Part shown: positions 1-12,360 of the stretch, piece after piece | Position numbering within the stretch: the stretch's first letter is position 1 | How the letters are laid out: each line of letters begins with the position of its first letter | Source of the DNA: Xiphias gladius | Taxonomy: Eukaryota > Chordata > Actinopteri > Istiophoriformes > Xiphiidae | Length of the DNA stretch: 64,000 bases | Direction of reading: 5' to 3' | NCBI RefSeq assembly: GCF_016859285.1 | Contig: NC_053404.1 | Span: forward strand, 97,001 to 161,000 | Notes under the pieces: generated by a model | Told to the model about the DNA's origin: nothing | Database searches by the model: none | What the model saw: the letters and a program-made list of their open reading frames with translations, nothing else | Translations under genes and position numbers: made by a program

Positions 1-2181
1 TTGTAGGCAGTGAGAAATCAAAGCTATCAGTAATCTCACTCCACATAAGCCCCATGGTGGAGTTCTGTCTGTGGAGCCAACTTGTTTTTTCTGTTCAGAC
101 TGAGAAAGGAGGTGTGGTGCCAGACACGTTGATCAGCACGCCAGCTTCCTCACACTTGCACCGAGATGTGACACTGAGAGATTCTGATTTGATCGTCATC
201 TGGATCCTTCAGGCCTTGGCTCTTGTTTAATACTTTAATGTTCAACAAAGAACATTTTCAGGAGAAGAATGCTGCAACAGTTATTTTGGAAATAGTCTAA
301 AAACCATCATGCAGCGGTCTTTATTTCATTAATAAACAGTTTGCCAAGTTGCTCTGATAAGCCCCCGTTTAGTCAGTTTTATCTGGTGTTTTTCGTCATT
401 TGTGCCCTTACTCTTGACTGGAGTAATTGTGCAGTGAAGTCGCAGTTCAGCAAGTATGCCTTTAAACAACCACAGGGAAGGGTTACATCTCTGTTCATTC
501 CTTTGTGTGGGAAAGTGTCTGAAGCTCAAGGTCAGAATCTCTCTAATCGCTCTGTGTACTCCCTCACATACCAAGAAACCCTAACCCTGCCAGTTCACTC
601 ACTGGGATCTGGACCGAGCTGCAGGACAAGGCACAAAGACGATTTAATATTAAATCAAGTCTCCAGGAGCAGAAAGTACTCATACTAATGGACAGTTTAC
701 TTGCTGAAAGACTTATTAAACCATAGGTATTATTGGCATTTGAGTTTGAGAAGCTTGGTAGTTTGTATGCTCATGTAAGACATATTGTGCTTGCTGAACT
801 TAAGTTCTGTCTGTCTGATTTGCAGTTAAATGATAATGAAAGTAAGATTTGACACCCCACCCTGCAGAACAGCAAAAAAAGTACATTAACCTCAAAAATG
901 TGCGCTAAAAACGCACAAATCATCCGTTATAAAGGTTTTGAATACCGCATGTTGTTTACACAGTGGCATCAGTCAAATTGAACCTGGCAGTTCCAGGATC
1001 CTGAACTTATTTTTGTTGTTGCCATTAGTAATTGGACGGTAACGATTGTACTCCTAATGAAAACCGCCCTCTAGGGTATTACTGATAACTACATAGTGTA
1101 TCTTCCCACTCTCTAACAACACTGGTTAATACACAATCATCAGCCACAGAGAATAGCATGCAGAGAAGCATAGTCCTTCACTTGAACTGGCCTTGATCAT
1201 TTGCAGAGGAGAGCTGTCTGGTTGTTACATCAGGAACATTGAAGACTGAGCTGCACTTGAACAGAATCAGGCCCTGATCTGAACCTAATAACACTTCTCA
1301 CTGGTGCCTTGTCCTGTTGTGGGAACACATCCATAGTGAGCAAAAACAGTCTGTTCAAAATCTTTGCATTGACCTGTTGTGAGCTTGGGAGGATTTCCAT
1401 GCTTGGCTCTGATTCTGCACTCACAGTCCAAGTGATATGTTTGATTAAAGTATCAGAGTGTTGATTGGCTTTGTTTTGTAAGATGTTAACAGTGTTTTCT
1501 GTGCAGGCTAAAGGAGAGCCTCATCTGCCAGAGTTTGATAGGACTACACAGAAAATAGTGGTATTTGTCTAGCACCTCAGATCCTTGCAGCCTCTCTTAC
1601 GAAACCGGCCTCTGGCTGCAGAAAATCTGTTCTCTGCTTTCACATCCATTGACATCGTTGTTGATCTTCCCAAGTTGGCACGGTGAAAAGGAAAGATTTT
1701 AATGTGAGCCACAAGACGCACAGACTGTGCTTGTGATGTGGAAGAAGCCTTTTTGTTTTTCCTGTGCATTTGTGGAGTGTGTGTCTTTGCATGTACATTA
1801 CCCTACACATACACACACACTCCTACTCAGATTTACCTTTACAGCGTTCACTCCCAGAAACGAGGGTTCATTACTGCAGCCTGACCTCAGCATCTAGCCT
1901 GCCGGCCACTGGTTTCAGTCCCAGTGTGACCTGTTTGTTTACCACTGGATGGTGTGTGTGGGCTTGTTTTACTGTGTTCATGGGGGCCGAAAGCCGGGAG
2001 CGCACTATACTTGTGAGGTGCAACAGCTTTGTGGGGACCAAAATGCTGGACCCCACAAGTTTAAATGGCTGTTTGAGGGTTAGGACTTGGTGTTAAGGCT
2101 CAGGTTTAGGTTAGGGTTAGGGGCGAGGGAATGCATTATGTTAATGACGGATGTCAATGACAAATCCCAATGAATATAGTA

Positions 2182-2239
<58 letters not shown>

Positions 2240-2900
2240 TTGAGAGAGACACACGAGGATTTGTGGAAGGTGTGCTGCTGCCTGGCTTGTGGATCTGTTT
2301 CAGGTGGTATTTGAGAGTATAAAATGGTGCATTTGTGAGTCCTGTTGCCCACCTTGTCTGTGTGTGTGTGTGCATGGCGTCCTGCTGGGGTTTATGTGTG
2401 GTGCTGTTTGTCCTCACGGTGTTTCCCCACAGTGACCCCAGAGGCGGCTCTCGCACAGAGAGACTCAGAGAGAGAGAAAGAGGGAGAGAGAGGGCCTTTG
2501 CTGTCCCCTCACCCCCCACACTAATCATTTTCTCCTCATATCTGGAAACCAAATACTTTTCCTCTCTTCACATAGCTGCTGTCAGCGCTGTAGTCTATTC
2601 TTCCACATTGATTAGTTGTAACACAATGAAGGCACAATACCTTTAAGATGGTATGTCTCCAGAGATTTCCGAACACTGTCCTAAACAGTTATTCATTTTG
2701 ACACCTATCAGTATATTCTGTCCCTTTCAGTTTACCCGTAGGAGATTTCAGCAGACCCCAGTCTCACTCACACACACACATCTTTTATATTATCTTATAT
2801 TATATTATATATTATTATATTATATTACACCAGGAAATTGGTGTCATCTTCTTAAGCCAACCAGAAAAAAACTCACCCTCTTTTTCTCTCTCTTTTCCAG
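1..2900 (+). other. pabpn1: Terminal intron of pabpn1 (5' part outside window)
   Basis: The stretch ends in a pyrimidine tract and CAG acceptor at 2898-2900, directly before the last pabpn1 exon. I looked for the preceding exon (the Arg/Tyr/Gly-rich C-terminal part) and did not find it, so the intron should be at least 2.9 kb and begin upstream of the window. Inside are an inverted repeat with telomere-like GGTTAG runs (2028-2130), a GT microsatellite and a TATTA-rich tract (about 2783-2828). No other coding region is convincing. The short reading frames here are microsatellite or chance frames. Confidence 0.6.
2028..2240. repeat. Interspersed repeat: GGGGACC inverted repeat, GGTTAGGG-like run, GT microsatellite tail
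   Basis: An inverted repeat (TTGTGGGGACC at about 2029-2039 against GGACCCCACAA at 2048-2058, 10 of 11 paired) is followed by GTTAGG-type short repeats (2078-2128), then a GAATGCATTATG-like segment and a GT run at 2184-2230. I recall this order of parts as a common dispersed sequence in fish genomes. That recollection was not checked against a repeat library. Confidence 0.55.
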
Positions 2901-2940
2901 GGGCCGAGGGCGAACAACATCGTGGTATTCCCCTTACTAA
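2901..2940 (+). CDS. pabpn1: PABPN1 nuclear poly(A)-binding protein, last coding exon (partial gene)
   Basis: This is the final coding exon of nuclear poly(A)-binding protein 1, which binds growing poly(A) tails in the nucleus, stimulates poly(A) polymerase and sets tail length. After the acceptor CAG at 2898-2900 the exon supplies one base to a split codon and then reads GRGRTTSWYSPY followed by TAA at 2938-2940. Vertebrate PABPN1 ends in nearly the same peptide (human GRARATSWYSPY), and the phase matches: the split codon would complete the conserved Tyr-Arg-Gly junction. The RNA-recognition motif, coiled coil and N-terminal part lie outside the window. Only 13 codons are visible, but the terminal motif is distinctive and PABPN1 sits beside SLC22A17 in other vertebrates. 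Little else ends this way. Confidence 0.88.
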
Positions 2941-3045
2941 ACACCCCCTCCCTCCCAACACTCCCTTACTATCGATCCTCTCTCCCTCTGTGTTCCCATT
3001 TAGAAAAACAAAAAAAAAACAACAAAAAAAACCCAAACACAAAAA

Positions 3046-3047
<2 letters not shown>

Positions 3048-3096
<49 letters not shown>
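3048..3096. repeat. CA microsatellite
   Basis: An uninterrupted CA run lies in the inferred pabpn1 3'UTR, preceded by an A-rich tract. It creates spurious Thr-His and Val-Cys reading frames on the two strands. Confidence 0.95.
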
Positions 3097-3101
<5 letters not shown>

Positions 3102-4229
3102 ACATATAGAGGAAAAAAAAAAGTCCCTCCCTTCCCCAACAATAACAGAAGAGAACCCCAGAAGAGAGAAAAAAAGACAAAAAGGAAACCCTGTGGTGGA
3201 CAGAGACTGACTGCCGCAGTGTGCGATTGTGTGTGAGCGTGCGTGTGCCGAGGTTGATGCGGTCAGCCCTGGTAAGGTATCAGTTGGCCACTGGGGGAGA
3301 ACACGGTGGCAAATTTCTTTATTGGTTTTTGTTGGTTATTGGGGGGGAGGGGGATGATGGTATCTCAGGCTGCAGATGTGTCTCCTTTGGTCTGGCTGTG
3401 ACCACCTGCTTTCACACCATCACCAACACAGCCCACCCACTCACCCTCCACCACCACCAAAACAAAAATGTTGTTTGGGGGGGGGGGGCAACAAGCGGAT
3501 AGTGTTGATTTTAGTTTTTAATGTACGGTACATGTGTGAAACTTCCACCAGCCAGAATGTTGTGTTTTAAGTATGTGGTTTGGAGTATATCATTACCCCC
3601 CACCCCCCCTCCCCCCTCTGTGCCGTTCTCTGCCCCTCTTAACCCTACCCTCACCCCTACCCTCCCTATATTTTATAACACCCCGCCCCCGGCTCATCAC
3701 ACCATGGATTGTGTTTATCTCTGGACGTTGATGGACCTTCAGTGTTCAATGGGGTTGTACACGCTTTTTTTTTAATTTTATTATTTTTTTTTTTTCTCCT
3801 CTCTTCTTCCTTCCCCTCATGGATGGGGTCCATCAACCCTCCTCCCCAGCTCAGGCATGGCCAAAGCTCATTTTATTTTTTTGACAGGCATCAGTGTTTT
3901 TATTTCGTGCAACCCCACCCCCCCACCCCCTTTCCCTCCCTCTGTGCTCCTTGTTCTCCCACCCCCACCCCCACCCCCCTCCTCTCTCTGTATATTAGAC
4001 CACTTCTTGTCGTTTCAGGTTTCAGGACCAGTGGAGGCTGACGACCCCTCCCCAGGTGGCGCCGGCCCCCCCCACTGTCTCTGCGGCGTCTCTCTCTCTC
4101 TCTGCTCCCGCTATGCACACTCACCCCATCCTGTCTGTGTGGGGGGGTGGGGGAGGGGGGCAGGGTGACCACAGGCCCGCGGCGGGTGGCATTTACTACA
4201 ACAGCAAACGCTGATGATGCTTTTAGTCC

Positions 4230-4231
<2 letters not shown>

Positions 4232-4292
<61 letters not shown>
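4232..4292. repeat. CA microsatellite
   Basis: About 30 CA units in the inferred pabpn1 3'UTR, the longest clean CA run in the window. Confidence 0.95.
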
Positions 4293-4294
<2 letters not shown>

Positions 4295-4720
4295 GTTTAA
4301 CAGACACCACAGCACACTGCAGTACAGATGGCCTGTAACAGGCAGCCAACCCTACACATGATTTCTATCCAGAGAGCTGAAGCCAACACAGCCGAGTGGC
4401 AGAGAGAGTGAGAAGGGCAGGACCAGAGAAAAGGGTGTACAGTGCGGACCTTGTAGCGCCCCCTTTCTCTGACTTGACGCAGTGCAGTCACGGCTTGTCT
4501 GAGGAAGGCTAATGAGCTAATAGCATTGATTATTAATTTAATAAATGGAGTGGGCCAGATCTGTTGTTTTAGGATGGGGAAAGTAGGGTGGGGTTTGTGT
4601 GGAGACTTTCTTTTGTTTTCTTTCTTTTTTCTTTTTGAAAAGGGGGAGTGGGTTTCAACAAATGTTTTGCTTTTTTTAATTTTTATTTTTAACCCATGAG
4701 TCTGTAATTAGGAAAAAAAA

Positions 4721-4726
4721 AATAAA
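4721..4726 (+). promoter_or_regulatory. pabpn1: Poly(A) signal AATAAA, pabpn1
   Basis: A canonical hexamer follows an A-rich run. Downstream lies TGTGTCTATGTGTTTTT-type GT/T-rich sequence, as expected for a cleavage site near 4740-4750. Confidence 0.65.
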
Positions 4727-4920
4727 GACATTGTGTAAGAATGAGACTGTGTCTATGTGTTTTTTTGTCCTGAAAAGTAATTCTGCACCTGATGTTAGAT
4801 TGTTATTTAAGGCCGTGATCCTCCTGGTCTGCTTTAGTTTAATAGCATCTGAATGTAATTTCAGTGGTTGGGCTGAATCATTTCACAATGAATCATTTTC
4901 ATAAAATATTTATAATGGAA

Positions 4921-4946
4921 TTTCTCTCTCTCTCTCTCTTTATATA

Positions 4947-4982
<36 letters not shown>

Positions 4983-5136
4983 TATATACACGCACATATA
5001 GAGGACCTGAGCTTGAGGAATCCCCTCCTCCATGGGAGGGATTTTTTTTTTTTTTTTTTAATGTATGTATATATATTTATGTATATGTATGTATGTGTAT
5101 ATATACATACATATACAATTACACATACACACACAC
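4921..5136. repeat. Simple-sequence cluster (CT, TA, T, TATG, CA)
   Basis: A CT run, a TA run (about 4941-4990), a T tract (5041-5059), TATG/TATA repeats and a short CA run follow one another and abut the left end of the Tc1-like remnant. Confidence 0.85.
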
Positions 5137-6445
5137 ACAGTGGGGTCCAACAGTCTGAGACCACATTGAAAATCTGATGTTTTCACATAAACCTGGATTT
5201 GAGTTTATGAACTTCTTTTGCTTCTGAACCTGGATTCAGAAACATTTAAAGAAGTTATCTAAAATGAAGAAAAAATATTTAAGATTCAGCTCTATTTCTA
5301 GGTCAGCAATCAAATTTAAGAATTTGGGACATCAACCAACTCCTTTATACAAAAGGTCAGATTTCTTTGAGTTTTATCCGTTCCACTGAAGCATGCATTC
5401 AGACGACACTCAGATGGATTTCATCTACTCATCAGAGGCTCGTTCAAGTAACTCAACTTGCAGCCAGTGTTCACCTGTTAGAAATAAGGCTGTGTCACAA
5501 GTTTCTAGCAGATCACTGCTTACTAAGTAGCATTGTGATGGTGGGAAAATGGAATCAGAACTAAGTGAAGATATCGGAAGTCAAATTGTTATTATAAGCA
5601 AAGAGGTGCTTCTCAGCGTCAAATCCTGGCTAGACTAAAGGTTTCTAAGGGGGAAGTGCATGGAACTCTAAAAACTCTTTCCAGAAACTGGATCAGCTGT
5701 ATCCAAAGCACAATCAGGCAGACCAAAACTGACCACGCCATCAGAAGATCAATACATCAAGCTTAGTTCCTGGAGAGACTTCATCACAAATACAGAATTT
5801 GGTAAATAAAGAACGCAACACTCAGGAAAAGTACTGTCAAAAGAAGGCTGTCTTGCAGTGGTCTCAGAGGACGAGTAGCGGTTACTAAACCACTTTTCAG
5901 GAGGGGAAACAAGGCCAAACGCTTGGGGTGGGCTAACTGATATCAGCATTTCACTGGAAAAAAGTCCTGTTTACTGATGAATCCAAGTCTTGGATTTGTG
6001 GCAGTAACAGAAGGGTGTATGTAAGGAGACGAACAGGAGAGAGGATGAAACCACGGTGGATCACACGGACAGTGAAACATGTTGGTGGGAATGTTCAGGT
6101 CTGGGGGTGTTTAGCCTACCCTGGAGTTAGACACATGCACTGAAACGACTACACCCAGACCAAGGAGATGTACTGCTGCTTTTTTCACAGAAATGCTAAA
6201 CCCTCTGGATTACATCTTCGTGGAGAAGGATTCATACTGCAGGATAGTGACCCTAAATACACCTCAAAGCTTTGCAACAATGACTTGAAGACCAAGGAGT
6301 CCTGACTGTCACAGACTTTCCTCCACAGTCACTTGACCTTAACCCCACTGAACGTTTTTGGAGGAACTTGAAGACTGAGACATGACAAGAAGCTCTTTGG
6401 AGCATTATCAGATCGTGCTGGGAGACCATGGGTCATCTTATATAT
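5137..6445 (+). mobile_element. Tc1-like DNA transposon, degenerate
   Basis: Translated fragments in shifting frames match a Tc1-family transposase. LFTDESK with the first catalytic Asp is near 5967-5987, followed by RRVYVRRRTGERMKPRW and then KHVGGNVQVWG. LQDSDPKYTSK with the second Asp is at 6237-6269, and DLNPTERFW with the catalytic Glu is near 6336-6362. This is the DD34E layout of Tc1 elements. No reading frame spans the gene and several frameshifts and stops are visible, so it cannot encode an active enzyme. The left end reads CAGTGGGGTCCAACAGTCTG, resembling a Tc1 terminal repeat. I do not see a matching inverted copy on the right, so the right boundary is approximate. Confidence 0.88.
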
Positions 6446-7245
6446 TTGAGCATTTATTGAACTTTTCACCAAACGGTCATGACAAAACATTGATATAATA
6501 AAAGGGTGAGGAAAAAAATAATCCCTGGAGCAGTGGCGGTGTCAGTGCTGGTACTGTCTTTGGGCTGGCATACCAGGATCGGATCAGATGAAGCAAATCC
6601 TACTGCCCTGGAACCCAAACTAAGGTTAAACCTTAGTTTTTTAATATTTAGACACAGGATATGTTTCTATGAGGCGTAGTTTCAGTTCAGTAGATAGTGA
6701 TGGTGTAATATGGGTTTTTCACAGCAGACATTTTGAACAAGTTCCCGCTGGCTGTGCTGCTCAGGTGTTCCAGTAAGCTATGTGAGCCATGTACAATAGC
6801 AGGACCCTCAGACCCAAACAGCTACATAAAATTTAGCCACCGGTTTTATTTACACCATTGCTTTTTCTGCTACCACATGTGTAACATTAGTTTGCCTTGG
6901 GATCAGCTGGCTGGTGTGCATGCAGCATCAGGTGATTAGGACTCACATTTGGCAGCTCCTCACACTGTGTAGATCAAACTGGACTGAATGTTTCTTTGCA
7001 GACACTGCCCTTAAATGTTTAAATGCCAGATGATGTCTGCTGCATATTTCCTCATTGGCACGATGACAGCTCTTCTAGCAGCAGTAACTCAGAGCCGTAA
7101 GAATAAAAAAAATGAAAGTAAATCTTGACACTCACTAACACCTCCAGTGCTTTCGTCCCAAGGATAGTCTGTGTGTTACCTCTGATAAGGGGGTAAGGTC
7201 ACTGCCCTCAAATGGAGGAAAAAAGAACATGACTTAAGAATACAA
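6446..7245. other. Intergenic, nothing recognised
   Basis: Between the Tc1 remnant and the end of the ngdn transcript I see no splice-supported coding sequence and no clear repeat. Confidence 0.6.
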
Positions 7246-7261
7246 GAGTCTTCAGTAAATG

Positions 7262-7267
7262 TTTATT
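7262..7267 (-). promoter_or_regulatory. ngdn: Poly(A) signal, ngdn
   Basis: TTTATT on the plus strand is AATAAA on the minus strand, about 180 bp downstream of the ngdn stop codon. This gives a short 3'UTR ending near 7245. Confidence 0.7.
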
Positions 7268-7445
7268 CAACAAAGGCAACCACTGTATGTAAAAGCGTCT
7301 GGGAATTTATTTTTAATACATCTGACTCAGTGATGGTACAGTCCTGTAAGCAGTGTAGTATGAACTAAAACAATGATGGCTTCTTGTAAGAAATCTACTT
7401 CACATCATAAGTTGCTCTTTCATCACTGGACACCACCTTTCAAGT

Positions 7446-10400
7446 CTATCTGTGCTTCTTGAAAGCTACAAAGAAGAGAAATCAGTTATTATTATGATGA
7501 AACAGGATTCAAATGCAAATAAAAGCACTGATTCCTTGCTGCTTTTCATCTGAATAAGCTTTTGAAATATGAAAACTAATGACTGTTGAAGACTTGAATT
7601 AGATATTTTATGAACATTTAGTTTTAAAAGAAAAAAAAAGTTTTACACCAACTACATAGGTGTGGTGCAGCAAATGCTAGTAAAGTGGTACTAAATTCAG
7701 ACTCTACACAGCTAGTGCTGAAGCAGAAGCAGTAACAGAGTTAAAAAGTAAGGGCTTAAGTTATTTGACCCTAATTTTTGTCTCTTTAGAAGAATTTGCA
7801 CTATCTGGTATATTTAATATCTTTACCTTTTCTCTTGGTTTTCTTCTTCATGAGTTTCTTCTTTTTCTTTGGATAAGTGTTCTCGCCATCCTGCACCAAG
7901 AAAGACAAAGCAGCCCTATAAAGAATGTCATCTAAATAAAAACAAGGCACAGTGGTCCCATTCATCTTGGATGAAGATGAGCCGGTTAGCAACTTCTATT
8001 TGTGGCCTCTTCTGTTGTCCAGCACAAAATCTAAACGCAGCACATTAAGTAGATTAAATTGAATGAAGCAGTGGTGCAGACTATCAGCAAGAGGCTGGCC
8101 ACTCATTACTCCAACTCATTAGTGCTTTTTATGACACTAGGGAGCGTGACTGTATGCTAAACTTGTGTAGGCATAAAGTCAGAGTGCTGTCAACACAGCA
8201 AGTGCCCAGATGTATGAGCAACAGGAGCGTTGTCTCCAACATTAACTGTGTGCTAATAGTAAGTGTCCTGTTATGTTCAGAATAGATTCATGTATCAAAT
8301 AAAGTCAGGTCAGCTGGTCTGCTGCTTGATACAAGTCTGGAGTTTACACTCTACCAGAACAAACAATGTCTGGACTAAATTTAAGATTTTGTCCTCATCA
8401 ACAGGCTTTGATGTCCCTGTCAGAGCTCACCTGTCCCCCCTCGCCACCTGTCAGCGCTGTGATGTCACCGAAGTGTGTGATACCGCTCAGCTGGCCGGAC
8501 ATGGCCATTGTGCCTCTCTTCCTGGCGTTCTTCTGACGCTTTGGTAGGTTGAGTCGCACCATCATCGACTCCTCATAATTTTTCCTGTGAAGAAGAAGAA
8601 GAGATGAAAATAATTGTTCACCAGCAACGTTTAGAAATCGAAACGTGTCAAACAAAGAAAACTTGCATTATGTTGACACGTTTTCTATAAAAATATCCTA
8701 TACACAATGTGCAAGACTTCCTCATAAGATATTCACAGTTACAAAAGTAAAGGATATTAAACATACAGCCGTTAAACAACAGACATTTTTGTCCCGTCTC
8801 TCACCTATTCAACCCTCAGCCATCATATACATTATATCCGACCTGTTCAAAGAAAATATAAGCCGCATACAAAGAAAATGACCAACCTGTGTGTCTCCTC
8901 GCGGCTCTGCCGTTCGCTCTGGAAGTCTCGTCTCTCCCTGATCTCCTCGGGGGCGTCGCTGTACTGCTGTCTCAGCTCTTGGATCACAGAGCTTCTCAGA
9001 GCTGCTCGCTGCTGATGCGCCGCCTGAGCCTTCTTCCTGTCGGCCTCGGTCATGTCACCGTCTGCATGAAAAAAAACGATATGGCTCTTATAAACCTCAC
9101 TTTTAAATAAGGAGAAAGTATTTTGCAGCATGGCTAAATATTAACTTTCACAGAAATACTCTACCAATGATGGAAAATTTACCCTCTTTAATCTATTAAC
9201 AAACGGAAGCAAAGAACAAAAAGCTGTTTAAAAAGACAGACGACGTTACCATAATGCACTGGGGCAATCTTTGGCGGTACATATTTCTTGCCACTAGAGT
9301 GGGCTGCTCTCTTCTCTGAGGCTGCATTTCTCTCATCCTCATCCTCAGACTCCTCAGATTCATTCAGCTGGTTGGTTGATTAAGCATAGAGAGAAAATAA
9401 ATTAGACTGTGACAAAAAATGTCTGTTTTACTTACAAACTATATTAATGTTTAAGTAACAAAGTCAGTCGTAGTCTGATAACAAAATGTCTTTGAACAAT
9501 AATCATGTATAGGAAACAAGCAACGTAATTTTGAAGATTTTTCACAACAGTATATTCAGTCGAAACAGATGATTAATGATATGAACTATGATTAAAATGA
9601 CCACAGTGTTGAGGACTTACTTTGCTGATGAGATTCTCAGGATTAGGACGTAGCTGCAGCGGGTCATTTTCAGCTAAATTCAACAAAAGCATGAGACGTT
9701 GCTGTTAAGAAGCCTTGCACCTGAGAGTTCAGTGTTTTCATGTGTGTAACTTGACCTGTTGGACTAGATGGCAACAGGTTGCTCAGCTGACAGAGCCAGT
9801 GGGAGGTGAACTGACCCACAACCTGACACATCTCAGTCCTCATTGTAACTGGGCATGAACATATATTTACTGTCATATTGTTTATCTCTAAGTGTGAGAA
9901 TTTGTTGTAGTTGTGGAGTCTTATGGGTTAATGCTGTACTACAAACATATAGAGGTTTTTTCTTAGTTCATGGTTTGTCTGCCCGCTTCATTCTCATTCA
10001 TTTTCAGATTAATCAGATCCGCGTATCTGTGGCTGTAGTGACCAAGTTTTGTGCTGTGGACAGAGTTTTATAGGACTTTCAGTGTAACTCACTTAATTTG
10101 TATTATTTTTATATTACAGTTAGTTATAATGGTATTTCTGTTAATTCTAGAAACCACATACACACCCAGTGTAAGCCTTCCAAAGTAAAAAAGAAAAGAG
10201 CAACTGATTCAGCACAGAGAGTAAAAACTCCACAGGCAGTAATAACAACTGTTACGTAAAGAAGCTGGTGAAACATGGAAGGTAGCTATCATCACTTTCA
10301 TCGAGACAAGTTTAAAAATCAGATCATTGGTGGGTGCATTCATCACAGACAACATCACATAACTTACCTAGACTGCCAGTAACTGCCGTACGCACCAGTT

Positions 10401-12076
10401 TATCAATTTGGTACTTCAGTTTGTGGTCCAGGGGTCGCATCTTCTCCAAGACCTTAAAAAAAATAAATAAAAGGGGGGGATCAAACCCTGCATCAGCTGG
10501 ACAGATGAAAATGAACTGTTCCATCATTACAAACTTCACCGTTCTGATTGTGACCACTCTGTTCAAGGCTTCACTGTCTTTTATTTTGCCTCCTTCGCTC
10601 TTGATGTTGATCAGGTGAGTGAGGTCCTGAAGGTAGAAGAGCAGCAGGTGATAGCGAAGGTCCAAAAAAGACAAACCCTGCAGAGGCAGGATGGATAGTC
10701 TCAGAGCGGGCAGCAGAGTGTCTATCTCACAAATTTAACAGCTTGATTCATTTGAAATCAACAGTTACACATGCCTTCATAAACTCTTTCAAGTAACCTA
10801 TTCTGCTGTGATAATCCAAACTCAATAAAAAAAAAAACATGAAAAGTCTGGACCACATGGCCACAGCTCAAATTAGACAGAGACAAGAGACAAACACATA
10901 GTACATCTCCATATACAGTATCGGTCCTGTCTGTCCCCTGTACAGAAAGACGAGACAAGGATCAGTTTAATGTGAGCATTATGATACAAGACAGGGCTAG
11001 CAGATTAAGTGACAATGAATGGACTGCCGTAAACTCACTTTGGTGGAGCAAAATCTCGAACACATTTGAAATTAATCAATTTAAGCAAACCACTAGACAT
11101 GTAGGGAACCTGGGGCCTCTGGCCTGTATAATCCATTGTTTCTATCCAAAATATTTAATAACAGATCTGATGAAGTCCGTGCTCACTTGTGATGTCTTAA
11201 ATGTCCCATCTTTGACTTTAGTTAACAGCTCATGGACATGACCCGTGACTGAGGCCACCTAAAGAGAAAAGAGACAGAGTTTCAGCTGTAGACTTACATC
11301 TGCACGTCATCTGTCAGCTACAAAGACTCACATCTACAGCTCATCTGTCGGATACAAAAGACTCATACCTATACCTCCTTTGTCGACTACAAATAGTCAC
11401 ACCTACAGCTCATCTGTCAGCTACTAAAACTCAGCTGCAAAGAGACGTCCTGCAGTCATGATGAACCCCGACCAAGATAAACGACAGGAGGGTTTTTTTT
11501 TTTTTACTGTTCTGAGAACAGTTGAAAGATACAAAGTACTACGATGGTATATAATCCCAGACCAGGACTAGTATGCCCAGTAATAATGCAGTATTATTTA
11601 GTTGCTGACAATATAAAACCTGAGTATTTTTATAATGTGTTTGCATAGTTTCTTTGGACTTTTAATTAGTCAGTAATAATCGCAATAAACAGGAGAGTGT
11701 CGTGTTATTGTCGTACCTGGTTTGTGAGATTATTTAGCAGCTGGACAGCTCTGGGCAAATCACTTTCACTTAAATCCTGTCAGACAGTTAAAGCACAATC
11801 AGAAACACAGAGATACAGATACAGATGCAGACACAAAGATACAGCAAAAATACCGTTTCCAGGGTAGCAAAAGAACTAAGTTAGCTGGTGGCTAGCTGGT
11901 TAGCTTCGTCTTCAAAAACAAAACTACTGTAGTCAACCCGCGAAAGCTGGTTTCAGAATACACACTAAATCGTCAGAGCGACCACTGGTGTTAACGTAAA
12001 TTAAATAAATGAATAAATGTCTTTATTCTCCAGTAGCTGACTGCGCTCTACTCACGTTGTCTACAAGAGCAGCCAT
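7446..12076 (-). CDS. ngdn: Neuroguidin (Sas10/Utp3 family), complete
   Basis: Neuroguidin is a nuclear/nucleolar protein of the Sas10/Utp3/Lcp5 family. Family members work in the small-subunit processome, and the vertebrate protein is also described as an eIF4E-binding translational regulator. Eleven coding exons with GT-AG borders, in transcript order: 12076-12056, 11776-11717, 11258-11187, 10677-10540, 10452-10368, 9673-9621, 9367-9250, 9061-8887, 8584-8431, 7890-7827, 7465-7446. They join in phase to 319 aa plus stop, close to human NGDN (about 315 aa). Visible landmarks are the N-terminal leucine-rich helical Sas10/Utp3 region (residues about 8-125), YQIDKLV at 111-117 fitting the YxxxxL-hydrophobic eIF4E-binding pattern, an acidic Glu/Ser/Asp stretch, KKYVPPKIAPVHY, QQYSDAPEEIRE, NYEESMMVRL, HFGDITALTGG and a Lys/Arg-rich C-terminal tail that looks like a nuclear localisation signal. 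The start is the first ATG of exon 1. The gene is divergent from the C/EBP gene. Confidence 0.97.
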
Positions 12077-12360
12077 TTTAAATTCAAACTGATCTACGGA
12101 AGCCGGAGAGAGTCGGTTGAGGCGTTATTATGTTATCGCCCGTAACGGAAAGATTTAAAATAAAATGTCAAATCAAAATGTTAAAAAATCAGTTGCTTTA
12201 TTTGCTGCGGAAAGCTGGTGACTTTCCTGGGCGTCCCTGAATTTAATTTAAAAAATATAAATTGTCAACTGCCGGGAAATCATAAATAATCTGAAAAATA
12301 AAATTGTGATAAATAATCTGTTGCTTTCCGTCTTTCTTTCCTTTCTGGGTGTTTTTCTTT
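12077..12360. promoter_or_regulatory. Probable shared promoter region, ngdn (-) and C/EBP (+)
   Basis: Only about 300 bp separate the ngdn start codon (12074-12076) from the proposed first exon of the C/EBP gene, and the two genes point away from each other. No TATA box is obvious on the ngdn side. The boundaries and shared use are inferences from the layout. Confidence 0.45.

Larger units (their letters stand above)
2941..4745 (+). other. pabpn1: pabpn1 3'UTR
   Basis: No coding potential continues after the TAA at 2940. The sequence is C-rich and T-rich with two long CA microsatellites and then an AATAAA followed by a GT-rich stretch. I infer a single long 3'UTR of about 1.8 kb. No intervening gene start is visible. 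Confidence 0.6.

Noticed and set aside
2080-4350. Several 80-150 codon open frames over CA/GT runs (Thr-His, Val-Cys repeats)
   Set aside because: They exist because of microsatellites in the pabpn1 intron and 3'UTR. No splice-site or family support.
10324-10674. A single uninterrupted 116-codon minus-strand frame through ngdn exons 4 and 5
   Set aside because: The intron between 10540 and 10452 happens to be in frame and stop-free. GT and AG borders and the family alignment show that it is removed.
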